From positions 101,911,897 through 101,975,896 of the forward strand of contig NC_081407.1 of assembly GCF_030272615.1 (NCBI RefSeq): 64,000 nt of DNA. Direction: 5' to 3'. Below, in pieces: positions 46,634 through 58,330 of this stretch. Below the pieces are notes generated by a model, which saw nothing but the letters and a program-made list of their open reading frames with translations, searched no databases and was not told where the DNA came from. Position 1 is the stretch's first letter. Each line of letters begins with the position of its first letter. Position numbers and translations under genes: made by a program. This DNA comes from Cryptomeria japonica (Eukaryota; Streptophyta; Pinopsida; Cupressales; Cupressaceae).

Positions 46634-47050
46634 CTATATGCGATGCAGTGCTTTGAATAAAATGATATGCAATGCAGAATCAAAACCTGAACTAACCCAA
46701 CCCTTAGATATAGTATTATTTAAGGTGCATGTTATTGATTTGGATTTTTCTTTAGACAGTTGTGCTTCAAGGAGATGCTTAGGGATCCACATTGTTCTTG
46801 ATTTTTTATGCTTTTGCAATTTTTTGGAACGCATTGCTTCTACAAGTGCCTTAGGAATCCATATAAATTTTGATTTTGCTTTCTTTTGCTTAGTGGGCCT
46901 TTGTGTCCTTTTAGATGGATGTAAGGTATTGTCATAAATAGGACTATTGTCAGAGTCAGCAGAATCATAGGATGAAGTGCGTGACTCTCCTTCAAGTGAT
47001 TGGGTGAATGTATGTATAGTGTCAATACCTACATTTTTTATGCTGCAAGT
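46634..47050 (-). pseudogene. Basic coding relic with duplicated WIPK motif
   Basis: The frame reads HTFTQSLEGESRTSSYDSAD, then LHPSKRTQRPTKQKKAK, then two similar modules KFIWIPKALVEA and RTMWIPKHLLEAQ 23 residues apart, ending near 46700. It follows the element 2 linker, so it may be its downstream coding relic, but I find no equivalent in element 1 and do not recognise it. Confidence 0.4.
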
Positions 47051-47299
47051 TCCTTCATGATTTGGTTTATTTATCCCTTGTATCTGACATACTTGTTGAC
47101 ATAACCTTGATGGTTATGTGAATTTTTGTCTTCTATCCCATTCAGCTTCTTGTGGACAAAATATTGGTTTTGTTTCTATAGCTTCCAATTCTTCTTGTGT
47201 GATCCCATACCTAATTTGTTCTATCTTATTATAGGGAGATATAATAGATGAAAACTTTTATTGCATTCTTCCTTCCTCTAGTCCTTGTTCATAGTATTC

Positions 47300-48662
47300 T
47301 TAGCTTCTTAGTCTGATTTCATGTATCTCATTTTCTAGCTTTAAGCACATCATCTCTTGAGTATCATCTCTGATATTAGTAGACTCTTCTGGAGTTTCTG
47401 TATTGGATGTATCTGAGAAGTGGTCTGAAGCCCATTCATACTCACTTGAGTTAGTTTCTGAATCATTTACTTGTTGCCTACTAGTGTATGTGACTGGAAT
47501 TTTCAATGGTACAAATGATTCTATGATTGTTTGTACTTCATCTTTCATATCCTCTAGAACTTCAACTTCTTGTAGTGTTGTAGCTGATACTTTTGGAACT
47601 TGAGTGCTGATGGTTTCTTCTTTCTTGATTGGTAGTTCCTCTTTTTCTTTTTCACACTCTACTTGATTTTGTTGATTGTTGACTTCCTGTGATGTTGAAG
47701 GCAGTATCCTTTTCTCCCATTTAGACTTAGAAGCATGTTTTTGGTCTGACGTCTTTGTTGGATTGTACCCAAGTCTAGCCTTATCATTTGTAGATTTTGT
47801 TTGCAACTGAATTGGTTCAGTTATACCCTCTTGATGTTTTCCTAGGGAACCAGTACCTGAATATCCCATGCGTTGAATCATTTTGTAGCCTAGACCATAT
47901 TGTGTTGAGGAAATCTCACAATGTCATACTTCTTTGTTTTCACTATCTTCCTTAAAAAGCCAGTTTAGAACATCATCTTCTTCTATTTCATCTGCCAGGG
48001 AAGTAGAAGATTGTACAAAAAGTCCATCATATATGATATTCAGAGTTGAAGCTTGTGTTTTCATAGCTTCTAATGGTTTGCCCAACTTTTTTGGTGATGG
48101 AGAGACCAATGAAAGTAGTTGATTCATTTGGTTTATCTTGGACTATAATCACATTGCAATATTCAGATTGGGAAGGTGCAATCATGTTGATAACGTTGTC
48201 ATTGTTAGTATACATATAATTTACTTTAGCACCTCCTTTGGTATTTGATGAATCACCTTGTTCATAAACAGGTAAGGGGTCTTTAAAAGCCTTATGATCA
48301 GCATTGGTTGGGTGATTCCCGACAATAATTTTACTGGCATCTATGAGATCTTGAATCTCATGTTTAAGCTTCATGCAATTGTTTATGTTATGACCTTTAT
48401 TTCGATGGAAGTCATAGTATTCATTTTCTCTCCAACATTTTGGTTTAACTTCTAGATCATATGGTTGGGAGTTATCTGGTAGTGTTATCAAGTTGTTTTC
48501 CAATAGATTTTTAAAAGAAGATTCATATGATTCTTCAAGAAGAGTGAAATCACGCTTAGGCTTAGAAAGCCAGGGTTTCTCTTTGAACCATTCTTTTGTT
48601 TTCTTTGGAGGATTTTCTACTGCAGCTTCAGCAACTTTGAGTGCTTGTGTGCCACTATTCAA
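47300..48662 (-). pseudogene. Element 2 zinc knuckle, G-patch and acidic linker; protease deleted
   Basis: ORF 48662-48027 contains YYDFHRNKGHNINNC, where the first Cys of the knuckle is Tyr. A frameshift leads to 48127-47924 (SSTSLADEIEEDDVLNWLF), matching element 1 near 22835-22950. Then 47881-47300 has the G-patch (IQRMGYSGTGSLGKHQEG) and the SSEYEWAS motif. The stretch corresponding to the protease (about 800 bp in element 1) is missing near 48100. Confidence 0.85.
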
Positions 48663-48774
48663 GTTGAATATTGTGGGTTTGGAGTTGGTTTTAATAGTGT
48701 CTACTACTCTGTCATTAGCAACGTTCTTGTTATTGTCTTTGCCAAATTTCCAATACTTGTTTTTCTCTTTAGAG

Positions 48775-49842
48775 TTAGATATCCCCTTTCTTTATGAGTA
48801 CATCTTCCATTCGAATGGCATTATCTACCATTTTATTAAATAATGGGTGTACTTGCATTTGGATGATATATTTCAATTCTAGAACTAAGTTGTTCAAAAA
48901 TGTGTCCATTTTCTCATAATCTGGAATAGGTCGGGAATACCTAGAGAACATCTTTCTCCAACGTTGGAGGAAAGTAAGAAGAGGTTCTCCTATTTTCTGT
49001 CTAGTATTGCAAAGTTCAATCATAGTCAGATGATGTTGAATGTTGTATGAGTATTGTTGTAAGAATAATTGGACTAATTCTTCAAACATTTTTATTCCTT
49101 TAGGTAGACTTGAGAACCATTCCATGGCTTGTCCTCCCAAACTCCTCGGGAAAAGGTGCATGAGATACGTTTGGTCGTGCATGAACTCCATACAGGCAAC
49201 ACAAAATTCCTTGACATGATCTTGAGGATCTGTGGTACCATCGTATTTGTCAAATTTTGGGATCTCCACTCGTGAAGGAAATGGAGGCATGTATAAATTT
49301 TTGTCAAATGGAAAAGGGCATATTGTCTCTAGAGAATATTGTTTTGGGAATTTATCTTTATTCTTCAATTTTGTGATCTCAGATTTCAAGGCTTGTAGTT
49401 GTTTGTGTACCATGAGTATAGGTGATTCTTCCTTTTTAGTAACAAGTGTTTGAATGTCATATCCAATAGGAAGTTTGGAACCTTGTTTTGCCAATTCTAA
49501 GAAATAGTCTTCCTTTTCTCTAGCCAAGATAGCTTTCATCATTTTTCTAAAGTCTTTATCTTTTTGATAGTCAATTATCTCTTTTTCTGGGGGTTTTGTG
49601 TCTTCTTCAGCTTCACTTGGTGAGGAATCATTATTAGACTCATGAACACTAAGGTTGTTTTCGTCATTGTATTTTGTCTCATGTATAATGGGAGATTCTG
49701 GTTCATAAAAAATTGGTAGTCTTGATGATGAAGGTTTATCAGTCAGAGGGTCCTCTTCATAAAATGGATTATCTTTAAATGAAAAGGGTTGTCCTTTTCC
49801 TTTAGCCTCTTTCCTATGAGAACTCCTGGTTTGAATAGTCAT
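48775..49842 (-). CDS. gag: Element 2 gag (355 codons open)
   Basis: The best-preserved frame in the window. It starts MTIQTRSSHRKEAKGKGQ, has an acidic, Ser/Pro-rich N terminus, then the gag core at about residues 190-340: PKFDKYDGTTDPQDHVKEFC, LFPRSLGGQAMEWFSSLP, LFLQQYSYNIQHHL and FLQRWRKMFSRYSRPIP. It aligns along its length with the gag of element 1 (20033-21125). It ends just before the downstream gag part, where the frame shifts. Probably a truncated gag, not a functional gene. Confidence 0.88.
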   Translation of the reverse strand: MTIQTRSSHRKEAKGKGQPFSFKDNPFYEEDPLTDKPSSSRLPIFYEPESPIIHETKYNDENNLSVHESNNDSSPSEAEEDTKPPEKEIIDYQKDKDFRKMMKAILAREKEDYFLELAKQGSKLPIGYDIQTLVTKKEESPILMVHKQLQALKSEITKLKNKDKFPKQYSLETICPFPFDKNLYMPPFPSRVEIPKFDKYDGTTDPQDHVKEFCVACMEFMHDQTYLMHLFPRSLGGQAMEWFSSLPKGIKMFEELVQLFLQQYSYNIQHHLTMIELCNTRQKIGEPLLTFLQRWRKMFSRYSRPIPDYEKMDTFLNNLVLELKYIIQMQVHPLFNKMVDNAIRMEDVLIKKGDI

Positions 49843-50255
49843 TTTTATGGGTTAGTGTGACCTAAAACTGTTTGTGATGCAGAGGTCAAGATCAATTTCA
49901 GAGCTAGTTTGTTTGGTTAACATATTGTTTGAGAGAAACGATTGAGATTTAGTTTAGTTTCAAGAAAGATCTATCCTATATAAGACATTTATCTAAGTTG
50001 ATTCTAGAGTAGTGACTAAGACTCAGTTTGGTTTCAGGAACGATCTATCCTGTGTATGACATTTATCTAAGTGACTTAGGTTTGATAAGTAGTTGATTGA
50101 ACTAGCTGAAGGATGATCAACCAAATCATACAACACAAATGGCAGAGGTATACTATCTTGATTTGTTTATGCTTAGGATAATGATAACCAGTTTGATGTT
50201 CATTGTAGACTATTTTAGGCAAGTTGACTATTCTGTTTTGACAAAAACCAGAGAT

Positions 50256-50513
50256 TCGTACGACAGGGTTTTCTAAACCGGATGACAATAGTTATGTTTC
50301 GTACGAGTTGCTACCTCATACCATATGACAAATGGGTATGTTTAGGATGATAAAATACTTAGGGCAGTTCTATTTCATACGACACAGGATACAGAGTCAG
50401 ACCACAAATGAAAATGACTCGTACGACATAGGATCTTCTATAGTATGACAAATGATTAAACTCATACGAGACAAGATGTAATGTAGGACGATAAATAAGA
50501 AGACTCGTACGAC
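50256..50513. repeat. Element 2 array B: TCGTACGA motif at 21-22-bp period
   Basis: TCGTACGAC or variants (TCATACGAC, CATATGAC, GGACGATAA) lie near 50256, 50277, 50299, 50321, 50344, 50375, 50397, 50419, 50441, 50462, 50484 and 50505. Apart from one step of about 31 bp the spacing is 21-23 bp. The best copies contain the perfect palindrome TCGTACGA. Confidence 0.88.
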
Positions 50514-51029
50514 TGTTCATAGGGAAGAGACTAAAAATTTTGAGTTTTCTGACTGCTGAGTATGGCAACTGAATATGACTGATTCTGAGATGGACTGATT
50601 TTTGACCAGGATAAACTAGTTTTGAGCAAAATTTTGATTTTAGGATAGACTAGTTCTAACACGGATAGAGTTTTTGATCACTGAGTTTGTTTCTTATTTT
50701 TCTCTAGTTTTGATATTTCAGTTTTATGTTTGAGGGATGAAAACACAGAAAACATGTAGTATAAATAGTAACTCCAATCATAGCATGCAAGCCCTAAGGA
50801 ATTTGGTGAGGAAAGAAAACCTTTTCTTGTAGACTCAGGTACACACCCAATAGCTAATTAGAATATGACCACTAAGTCTCACACAACGGATTCTCAACGC
50901 CGTATTAGCCGACTCCAAATGCTAATGGGGGCATGAAATGACAAGTATCTTGGGAGAGTTACTATCTCTCTTGCACAAAGATTATCCCCCTTTCGAAGAT
51001 GAACCGGGTAGCTTCTAATTTTGAATTGG

Positions 51030-51345
51030 ATTTAGTAAGGGATCCATTTGGTGCATCGAGGTATAAACTCAATTAAGAGGTCTCCCAGCCTTGAAAACCA
51101 AGGTTTAATATACCCGAAGGTACGGAGGAGAGCTATTCCCGAGCACTTCCATTGACTTGATTTTCATCAAATCATGTTTATTTTATAGTGGGTCGGAGTA
51201 CTTGGTGTTTAGCCGTTCCCACTTAGGTCGTTCCCCTCTCACTGACCATTACTGGCTAAAGAGTTATTAGCTCCTCAGGAGGGCAGGCCTGCTAAAGATA
51301 TACAAATCTCAAACAAAGAAAAAGCCTCAAGGGTCTAGATTTTTT
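51030..51345 (-). promoter_or_regulatory. Element 2 copy of the conserved leader segment
   Basis: On the minus strand it has TCTAGACCC, TTTAGCAGGCCTGCC, GAGGAG and GGGAACGACCTAAGTGGGAA, then the hairpin CCTTGGTTTTCAAGG (51103-51089) and GGCTGGGAGACCTC. It aligns with 17990-18330 of element 1. Confidence 0.7.
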
Positions 51346-51697
51346 ATTGTCTATGCAGACAAGAGCATACTCTCCTTCCTCTAAGAATTTTCTAAAAACA
51401 TGAAAAAATAGCTTTGTTCATTAACCACATAGCAAGTTAGGTGCCTAGAAATGAATTAAAAGAATACACAAAGTTTGGTCGATTCTCCTTAGGCAACCTG
51501 CAAAGACAACGAATCAGTAGTCATATTGTCTTTGTGCGAAAAGCATAGTCTTTGACAAGCGTTCTGCAAAAAACTGATTAGCCTGTGAAAAATTCTAAGA
51601 TAGATAGATAAACAACTAGGGTCAGTCGTCAGAATAATCAATTTTAAACAGAAAACCAGAATAATTAAATTTTCTCTTTTTTACCAAAATTTGCAGA

Positions 51698-51836
51698 ATC
51701 GTACGACAGAATATGAACTCATACGAGTCAGGATCTGAGCTCATACAAGACAGGATCTGGAATTGTATGACACCTATAGTTTGTCATTTCAGCCTGTGGG
51801 AAATGTCATATGAGATTACACAGAGATTGTATGACC
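51698..51836. repeat. Element 2 array A: TCGTACGA motif at 21-22-bp period
   Basis: Units near 51698 (ATCGTACGACA), 51719 (TCATACGAG), 51741 (TCATACAAGAC), 51763 (TTGTATGACA), 51784 (weak), 51805 (GTCATATGAG) and 51827 (TTGTATGACC). Same motif family and period as array B, next to the primer-binding site. Confidence 0.83.
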
Positions 51837-51916
51837 GAAAATCCGAGATCTAAAAATCTAAAAAATAGCAAAAAATTAAAAAAGTCAGTTTTAGAGGCCG
51901 AAAAATGCAGTTTTCT

Positions 51917-51934
51917 GCCCCATGGTGCGCGCCA
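51917..51934 (-). other. Primer-binding site of element 2
   Basis: Four bases inside the LTR the minus strand reads TGGCGCGCACCATGGGG, starting with the TGG that pairs with a tRNA CCA end. Confidence 0.8.
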
Positions 51935-51938
51935 GAAA

Positions 51939-53064
51939 TGTGTGTGTGAAAAGTGGAATAAGTCTATAGCTACAGGCACAATAATTCAATTAAGTCATTA
52001 CATGTATGGTTAGTAAAATATAATCAATAATAAATAAACCATAACAAAGTGACTAATTGCCTTCTAAAAGATGCGAGTATAAGATTGCTCTCAAATTTTG
52101 TATAAGCAATACTAGTGACTAGACTACACCAAGATGAAGGATTTAATCTATATGTTCATGATAAGAAAGCAATAATGGATGCAAGATGGATGAATAAGCA
52201 AGCAATAATGAGATAAGCTAAATATGGATGCAAATAATCTAAAAAAGCAACAATGTATCAATGACTCTAGAGCAAAATCATCATAATAATGACGTATTCT
52301 CAAAAATCTCTGGGGTAGTTTTGAATGAGAGCTGAGGGCTGAATTTATAGAAATTCACAAGAGAGATGATGAAAAAGCACAATTTAGGATTAATTGAAAA
52401 TAATTGAGAAATTAGGTTCAGTTAACCTTGCGATAGATTTCAATTATAGTTTAATTAAAATGCATTCAAATAAGAAGTCCAAGTTGCATTGGAAATAATA
52501 AGATTTAATTAATTCCATGAATTTGTGATAAAAATAGACAATTCTTTGATTTATTCAAGAAAAGAGTCTTTTCAATGCAACTAGACTTCTTTTTCTGAAA
52601 AGCTTTGAGTTTTAATTCAATAAATCAATTAATTGCTTTTTAATTGCTTTTCTGATTTCTAGTTCTCAATTTAGAAAAAGAAATAATATCTCAAGTTTGA
52701 TTTCTCTCTCAATTCAATTCTTTTATTTTATTTTCAATTTAACTCTTGCTTTGTAATTAATTCTTCTTTTGTAATAAATTAATTCCTTTTTGCATGATTA
52801 AATGGAAAATTTATTAATTAATCAAATATGCTAGGATATTTAATAAATTAAATAGGATAATTGATCAAAAAATGATTTTCTTAGAATGATTAATTAAATA
52901 AATAAATATTTAATTAATATTGAGTAATTGATTTGCCATGTGATATTTGATGATTGAAGAATTAATTAATGTGCTCAAGATTGATTTAATTGCCTTTGGT
53001 TAGGACCTTGGTGATGTCGAGATTAGGGGCCCATGGTTTAGATGACCAATTTTAGGGTATTACA
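51939..53064 (-). repeat. 5' LTR of element 2
   Basis: On the minus strand it begins TGTAATACCCTAAAATTGG (53064) and ends TTCACACACACA (51939), 1126 bp. It is very AT-rich in the U3 half (52680-52950). The outer flank is TTGGT; no second copy of that flank or of the LTR is visible. Confidence 0.85.
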
Positions 53065-53148
53065 TTGGTCACTTGAATAAACCCAGCTATTCTGAGAAAG
53101 TGATTTTTCCAATTGCCAATAATTTGTATTTGAATTTATTAAGAAACT

Positions 53149-54710
53149 TGTAGACACCTAAAAATGTCTCATTAATCACACACTAATTATTCATCCTATT
53201 TGAGGAGTTTCTCTTTGATATCAAGCTATTCACTTTGTAATTGGCTGAAGCTCCCATATTGGCATTAGTTATTGGCTCCTTAGTGTTGCTACACAATCTA
53301 CTGGTGGATTTTTTTTGTTATCCAACTCTTTATTTTGTAGCAAGTTGGTTTTTGTATCTAGACATGTCCCATGGGACCTCTTTGTATAGTTTTCAGATGT
53401 ATGGGTTTCGGTGGTTTTTTCTAGATATATAACAAATTATGTAAGGGTAGTTCTAGTTTTTTATTCAAGGCTACAACCAGAGGTTTTCTTGCGGGTTCTT
53501 TCCTACCGGTATGTCGTTTGAACCTGTTGTAAAAATTTATGAAATATAATAATAAAGTTTAGTGACTTGCCCACTTTTATTGAAAAAAAATAAATTATTC
53601 CTCCTATTTAATTAAGTAATTCTTTAATTAAATTAATTATTCTTCTAAACTAACTCAATCATCACATTCAAAATTTCTAATCATCATATTTCTATTCTTT
53701 AATTAATTAATCAATTAACCCTATCTTAAATATTAATTAAATATTATTTATTTAATTAATTTTTATTATTTCCCTTAATTAAATAATCTTTATTATTTAA
53801 TTAACCACATTGAACTAATGTTTAAATAAGTTTATTTAAATTATTTAAAGTAATTAACTTATTCCTCCAATTCCCCGAATCCAAATTTCAAATAATTCCA
53901 TCTAATTTCATTTCTCTCAAATTCACAATTCCCCAAATGTAATTTCAATTAATTTCATCTTTCCAAATTCAAATTTAATCAAATTGGAATTTCACCAAAT
54001 TTCAACTAAATGTGCATTTGAATTTCATCATTCAAAAATGAAAATCCAAATTCAAATTAAAAATGAAAATCAAATTCAACTTCAAAATCCTACAGCACAT
54101 GTTGAAAATATTCAACAACTAGTTACCTTAGTTAACTCATCAATCATCTTTTTTTAACTCGTCAATCACCTTTTTTGACTAATAGATCAATCCACTTATC
54201 TCTCCAATCCATTTAGTCATCTGATCAATCGATCTAGTCAACTAGCTAATCTATTCAACTATCTATCCAATCTATTTTGTTAATAAGTCAATCAATCTGA
54301 GTTAACAAATCAATCAACTCTATTAACTGATCAATCTAAATCAGTTCACTTCCAATCAGGACTTGAGTTCAAAATCCCTCCCCATCTCTCTTGAAAGTAT
54401 ATATAAGCAACATCAATTTCTGAAGCCAAAGCTAGATCACATTCTTCAAATAATTGCCATCTTATGTAGGAAATCCCAGTTCAATACCTGAGAACCACAC
54501 CAAAAATTTGGAGAAGACCAATGGAAGCACAAATGTGGAATAGGCAGTTTTAATCAGCATATATCTTCTATATTTTTCATTTATTCTATTACCTTGTGTT
54601 TGATTTTAGCTAGATTAGATAAGGATATGTGATCGTACTTATTCCTTAATTAGCTTAATTTTATGATTTCAAGAATGAAAACAAAACTATCTCCACATAT
54701 CCTTTAGAGA
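53149..54710 (+). mobile_element. LTR relic related to element 1, interrupted by a LINE tail
   Basis: Starts TGTAGACACCTAAAAATG at 53149, close to the start of the element 1 LTR. AT-rich TTAATTAAATA sequence follows, with a TATATATAAGC box near 54408. Its 3' edge is unclear (about 54710). No gag or pol adjoins it, so it is a solo or broken LTR. Short CAATC(C/T)A(C/T)-type phrases repeat at 54140-54350. Confidence 0.6.
53202..53592 (+). mobile_element. 5'-truncated LINE tail with 17-bp target duplication
   Basis: A 390-bp insert ends AATAATAAAGTTTAGTG and then an A-rich tail (GAAAAAAAATA). It is flanked by AATTATTCATCCTATTT (53185-53201) and AATTATTCCTCCTATTT (53593-53609), which differ at one base. 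Long, imprecise target duplications plus an A-tail are the signature of LINE-type insertion. Confidence 0.85.
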
Positions 54711-54779
54711 AACTCTCACCCCAAAGGAAATTTTAAGAAATTTGAAAATAGTTACATCCATGTTTGATCTCTTTCCACT

Positions 54780-56760
54780 CTTTTTGAATCCATGAAGAAT
54801 GAGGATTGAGACTTATCATCCATAATTCTATTTTATGCATCACTAACCTGGAACCTAAGAAAGCACAATAAAAATCAAGTATATATCCAACAAATTATTG
54901 ATGCCTTCAATAGTGTTCTATAAGAACATCATATTTCCATCAACAAAGTGAGAATTAAGAGAAATACTATTAAAATTAATGGAGATTCCATGGATTCAAG
55001 AGTTAGAATGGGCATGTTGGAACAAACATCCAAGAGCATTAGTTGTGAGCACATAAAGAAAAAGAGCTAGTGGGAATCCTTGGCAAATGGATTTTTTGAG
55101 GGAGAATTGTGACCCTGAGAGAGCTTCGTTAATGGCCAATCTAGCATTAATATCCATGAACATCATTGTGGTTCATGGGCACAAAAGTTAGCTCCAAACT
55201 CTAATTATTTAAGTATTTTGAGGATCAATGGCCATCTTATACGATTGTAGGCCTTATCAAAATCAAATTTTATTATTAATGTATCTTTAGCTATTTGTTG
55301 AGCTCATTAAACTTATTCCTTTAAGCAAGGATCAAGCTATCAAGAAGAAATCTATCTGCTGGGAAACTAGTTTGCTTTTATTTTGGTTAAAGCTTTAGCT
55401 ATGATCTTATATGAAGTATTGACAAATGTGATAGGTCGCAATAAGGCCTTGATAATTATACTTCATAGGGGTCTAGTTTCAATACCTCCAAGTAGAAATT
55501 ATAGAAATATTCTCTAATATGAGGGCATAGCATGTAGTAGAAGTCCACTGGAAGGCCATCCATATCAGAGTTCTTGTCTAAGGCCAAACTATACATAGCT
55601 TCTTCAATATCTTCCAAGGAGAGATAATGATCAATAAATTTATCATAATCATGTTGGATTCTACGAGGTATACATTTTTTTAATTTGTTTTCTAGGATGA
55701 GAATTGAGGGATCATTATTAGAATCACCAGTAAAAATATGTTATAGAGCTCAATAAATATTTTCATGATATCATCTCAATTGTCTAGCCCACAACACAAA
55801 ATTATGTCCCTTTTCATGCTTGTGTTGTATGTATTGGAAGTAAAAAAGGTACTCTTAACACCTTCTTTCGAGCATTGTAAATGAGTTGTGAATTATGTAC
55901 CTTTACCCTTAGGAGTAGCTAGTTTGTGAAGAAAATTTTTAGCTTGGGAAAGTTTTTGTTGTAAAGGAATGTTGTCTAGATTGTTGTCCAATCATTTCCT
56001 ACTTCAAACAAGTGTTCCTTTAAGGGATTTCTCAATTCTTTGATGCTTATCTATTTCTTTCCTACCAAATTCTCACAGGAAAAGAGCACAACAGGAAATA
56101 TTTCTTTGCCACTAGAAAATCCATTTATCATTTTGAAGTTTAGGTTCAACCTTCTAAATGACAAGAACACCATCAATACACTTTATTTTGAAGATGAGAT
56201 TGTTCAATTTATATGGGAGATCATTATGTGGAGTGTTAAATCCAATGGGAGAAAGGGTGGTGAGTATAGGGAGGCGGTTTGAAAGAGTAAAAATCAAGTG
56301 ATCAGTAGGGTGTTCTACCATGTTGAAGTATCACCCAAGAACCCAATTTGTAGTAGATAAAAGAGCCCTTATCCAATCCCACAAGGTAGCTCTCTTGGAA
56401 AAAGAGTTGGGTGCATAAATAGAGAAAAATATAAGAAGAGTACCTTGTACTAGGGTGGTAGCCCACACACAACAATTGTTTGGATTAGATCCAAAGGCAA
56501 TAATTTATTTAGCTATCCATGAAGTAAGACCCAACACTGCTCCTCCAAAACCCTCAAAGTGGTTTGTATGCAAAACTTTGGCCTAATTCCAATTAGTAGA
56601 AAGGAAAGTATAGAGACAAGTTTGGCTTACTTTAACTTCTTGAAGCATTAAGACATCTATTTGACTTCTTTGTGACAAATTGTTTGACATAATATTTATA
56701 GGATGGGATGGACAATCATCTCACATGCCAAGATTGTATGTGGTACTTTATCAAGAGTTG
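54780..56760 (-). pseudogene. LINE endonuclease and reverse transcriptase relic
   Basis: The N-terminal endonuclease shows as SQRSQIDVLMLQEVK near 56690-56640 and GFGGAVLGL near 56550. RT pieces follow: RPITFVNTSYKIIAKALTK (about 55445-55385), KFDFDKAYNRIRWPLILKIL (about 55275-55215), KKSICQGFPLALFLYVL (about 55105-55055) and FVDGNMMFL (about 54935-54910), where the catalytic F-A-D-D position is degraded. Many stops and frameshifts occur. A different, older LINE copy from the tail at 53202. Confidence 0.75.
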
Positions 56761-58330
56761 AGAATTTCCTCATTAGTGAGGACAATATTAAATTGATTTG
56801 ATTATAGTAAAGCAATTTTTTTATCTTATGCATTATTTTGAACAAAGTTAATCAATTCAAATTACCATGATGTCCAATATGTTTAAACATGAAAAGTAAT
56901 TTATAAAAAATAAAAAATTTATTCAAGAACTAATTGTTGGACATAGAACTTTGTTGTATTTCATATGTAAATACTATTGAGATACTTCATGGGATTAAAG
57001 TATTTCATTATCCAATTTTTGTTGCATATAAGTTATTTTTAAGCATTAGTTGATTATATTATTTAGTGAAAATTATATAATTATATTAGATTGATTATTG
57101 TATATTTTTTTATTTTATTTTATCTTTTGATTAGAGTTGGTATTTTATCTTTTTTAGTCTTATTAGATGTATTTTTTTCTTGTACCATCTATTATATTTT
57201 CCTCGTCATGTGAAATTAATAAAAGAAACTGTGCACATTTATAGGAGGTTTAAACTTTTGCATTCATTAGAAATGGATGATTTTTTTATGTACTTGTATT
57301 TCTTAACATAATATTTGAATTAGTTGTCATTTAAAAAATTACTTGGTAGACAACCTTTCCAATTTTTAATGGGAAACATAGCCAAGTTGTAATTATATTT
57401 TGATAGAACATCTCAATTGCTACAAAATTAGCATAACACATCTTGTTACACCTAGATATTTAAAAATGAAAGACCTTTTTTATCCAAAAGAATAATTGAA
57501 CTTTGTATATTTTTTCTGAATAAAACAAAGAAAAAAGTATTTTATATAATTAATATTTCATCTCAAAATAATTTATACAAACCTCAAACAATGACATATG
57601 ATTTTTAAGATGATTTCTAAGAACTAATAAATATAAAGCATTTGGTTGACAAAATTATAACTATTTGTGTTTTTATATATATTTGTTTATATTTTTCTCT
57701 TGTCATTTTGTGCAATATATAATTTTTCTTTTGAATCATCCAATATTATTTTGAGATATTTTCTATTAAGTATAAGAGAGCCAAAATAGCAGATTTTTTA
57801 CATGATTACGCACACGGAGGATGTGCTAGTCTGATATCAGCTATATATGAGAGTATAAAGCTAACAAATACATACAGTTTTACATCAGTACCCTTCAAAA
57901 TAGATAGAAAAATACATCACAGAAAAGGCTCAACACAAACTTAGTAGAAATCTATCTCTCCCAAAGGATGACTATTTTTTCCCAAGGGGGGGATCCAAGC
58001 AACCCGTTCAAAATCTATTCCTTGTGTGGGTGTACTACCCATTGCTGAATCTACTCCTCTTCTTACCTGATAAGGTCTTCTCTAAATTTCCTCTCTTCAA
58101 GATGATGCATGAAGTTCATCAAGGCCTACTCAAATGGGGTCTTCTTTTGGTCACCCCAATCCCATGTAAATCCATGAGAGGTCTCCTTGATGAAAACGTA
58201 GCCATTGATCAAATTTTCTCTTCATCCAACATAAGAACAATAGAAACCTGCATGGCAATAAGATACAAAATGAGTCTCCTCAAAGACTCAGTAAGATTCC
58301 TACTCCTCCCATTAAAAACCTCATCATTGT
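56761..58330. other. AT-rich sequence, no gene seen
   Basis: I see no supported gene or LTR edge. An open stretch at 58024-58320 ends at the LTR of element 4 and shows no recognisable protein features. Confidence 0.5.

Larger units (their letters stand above)
49843..51938 (-). other. Element 2 leader
   Basis: About 2.1 kb between primer-binding site and gag, with no supported gene. It holds array B (50256-50513), the conserved segment (51030-51345) and array A (51698-51836) in the same order as element 1. Confidence 0.75.
46634..53064 (-). mobile_element. Element 2: Tat-lineage LTR retrotransposon, 5' part only
   Basis: From right to left: 5' LTR (53064-51939), primer-binding site, leader with two 21-22-bp arrays around a conserved segment, gag (49842-48775), zinc knuckle, G-patch and acidic linker. 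The protease region is deleted and no RT, integrase or 3' LTR is found. Gag, G-patch and leader are homologous to element 1, but the LTR and array motifs are different. The left edge is uncertain. Confidence 0.85.

Noticed and set aside
57160-58330. Possible gene upstream of element 4
   Set aside because: One 103-codon open stretch without recognisable features, ending against the LTR.
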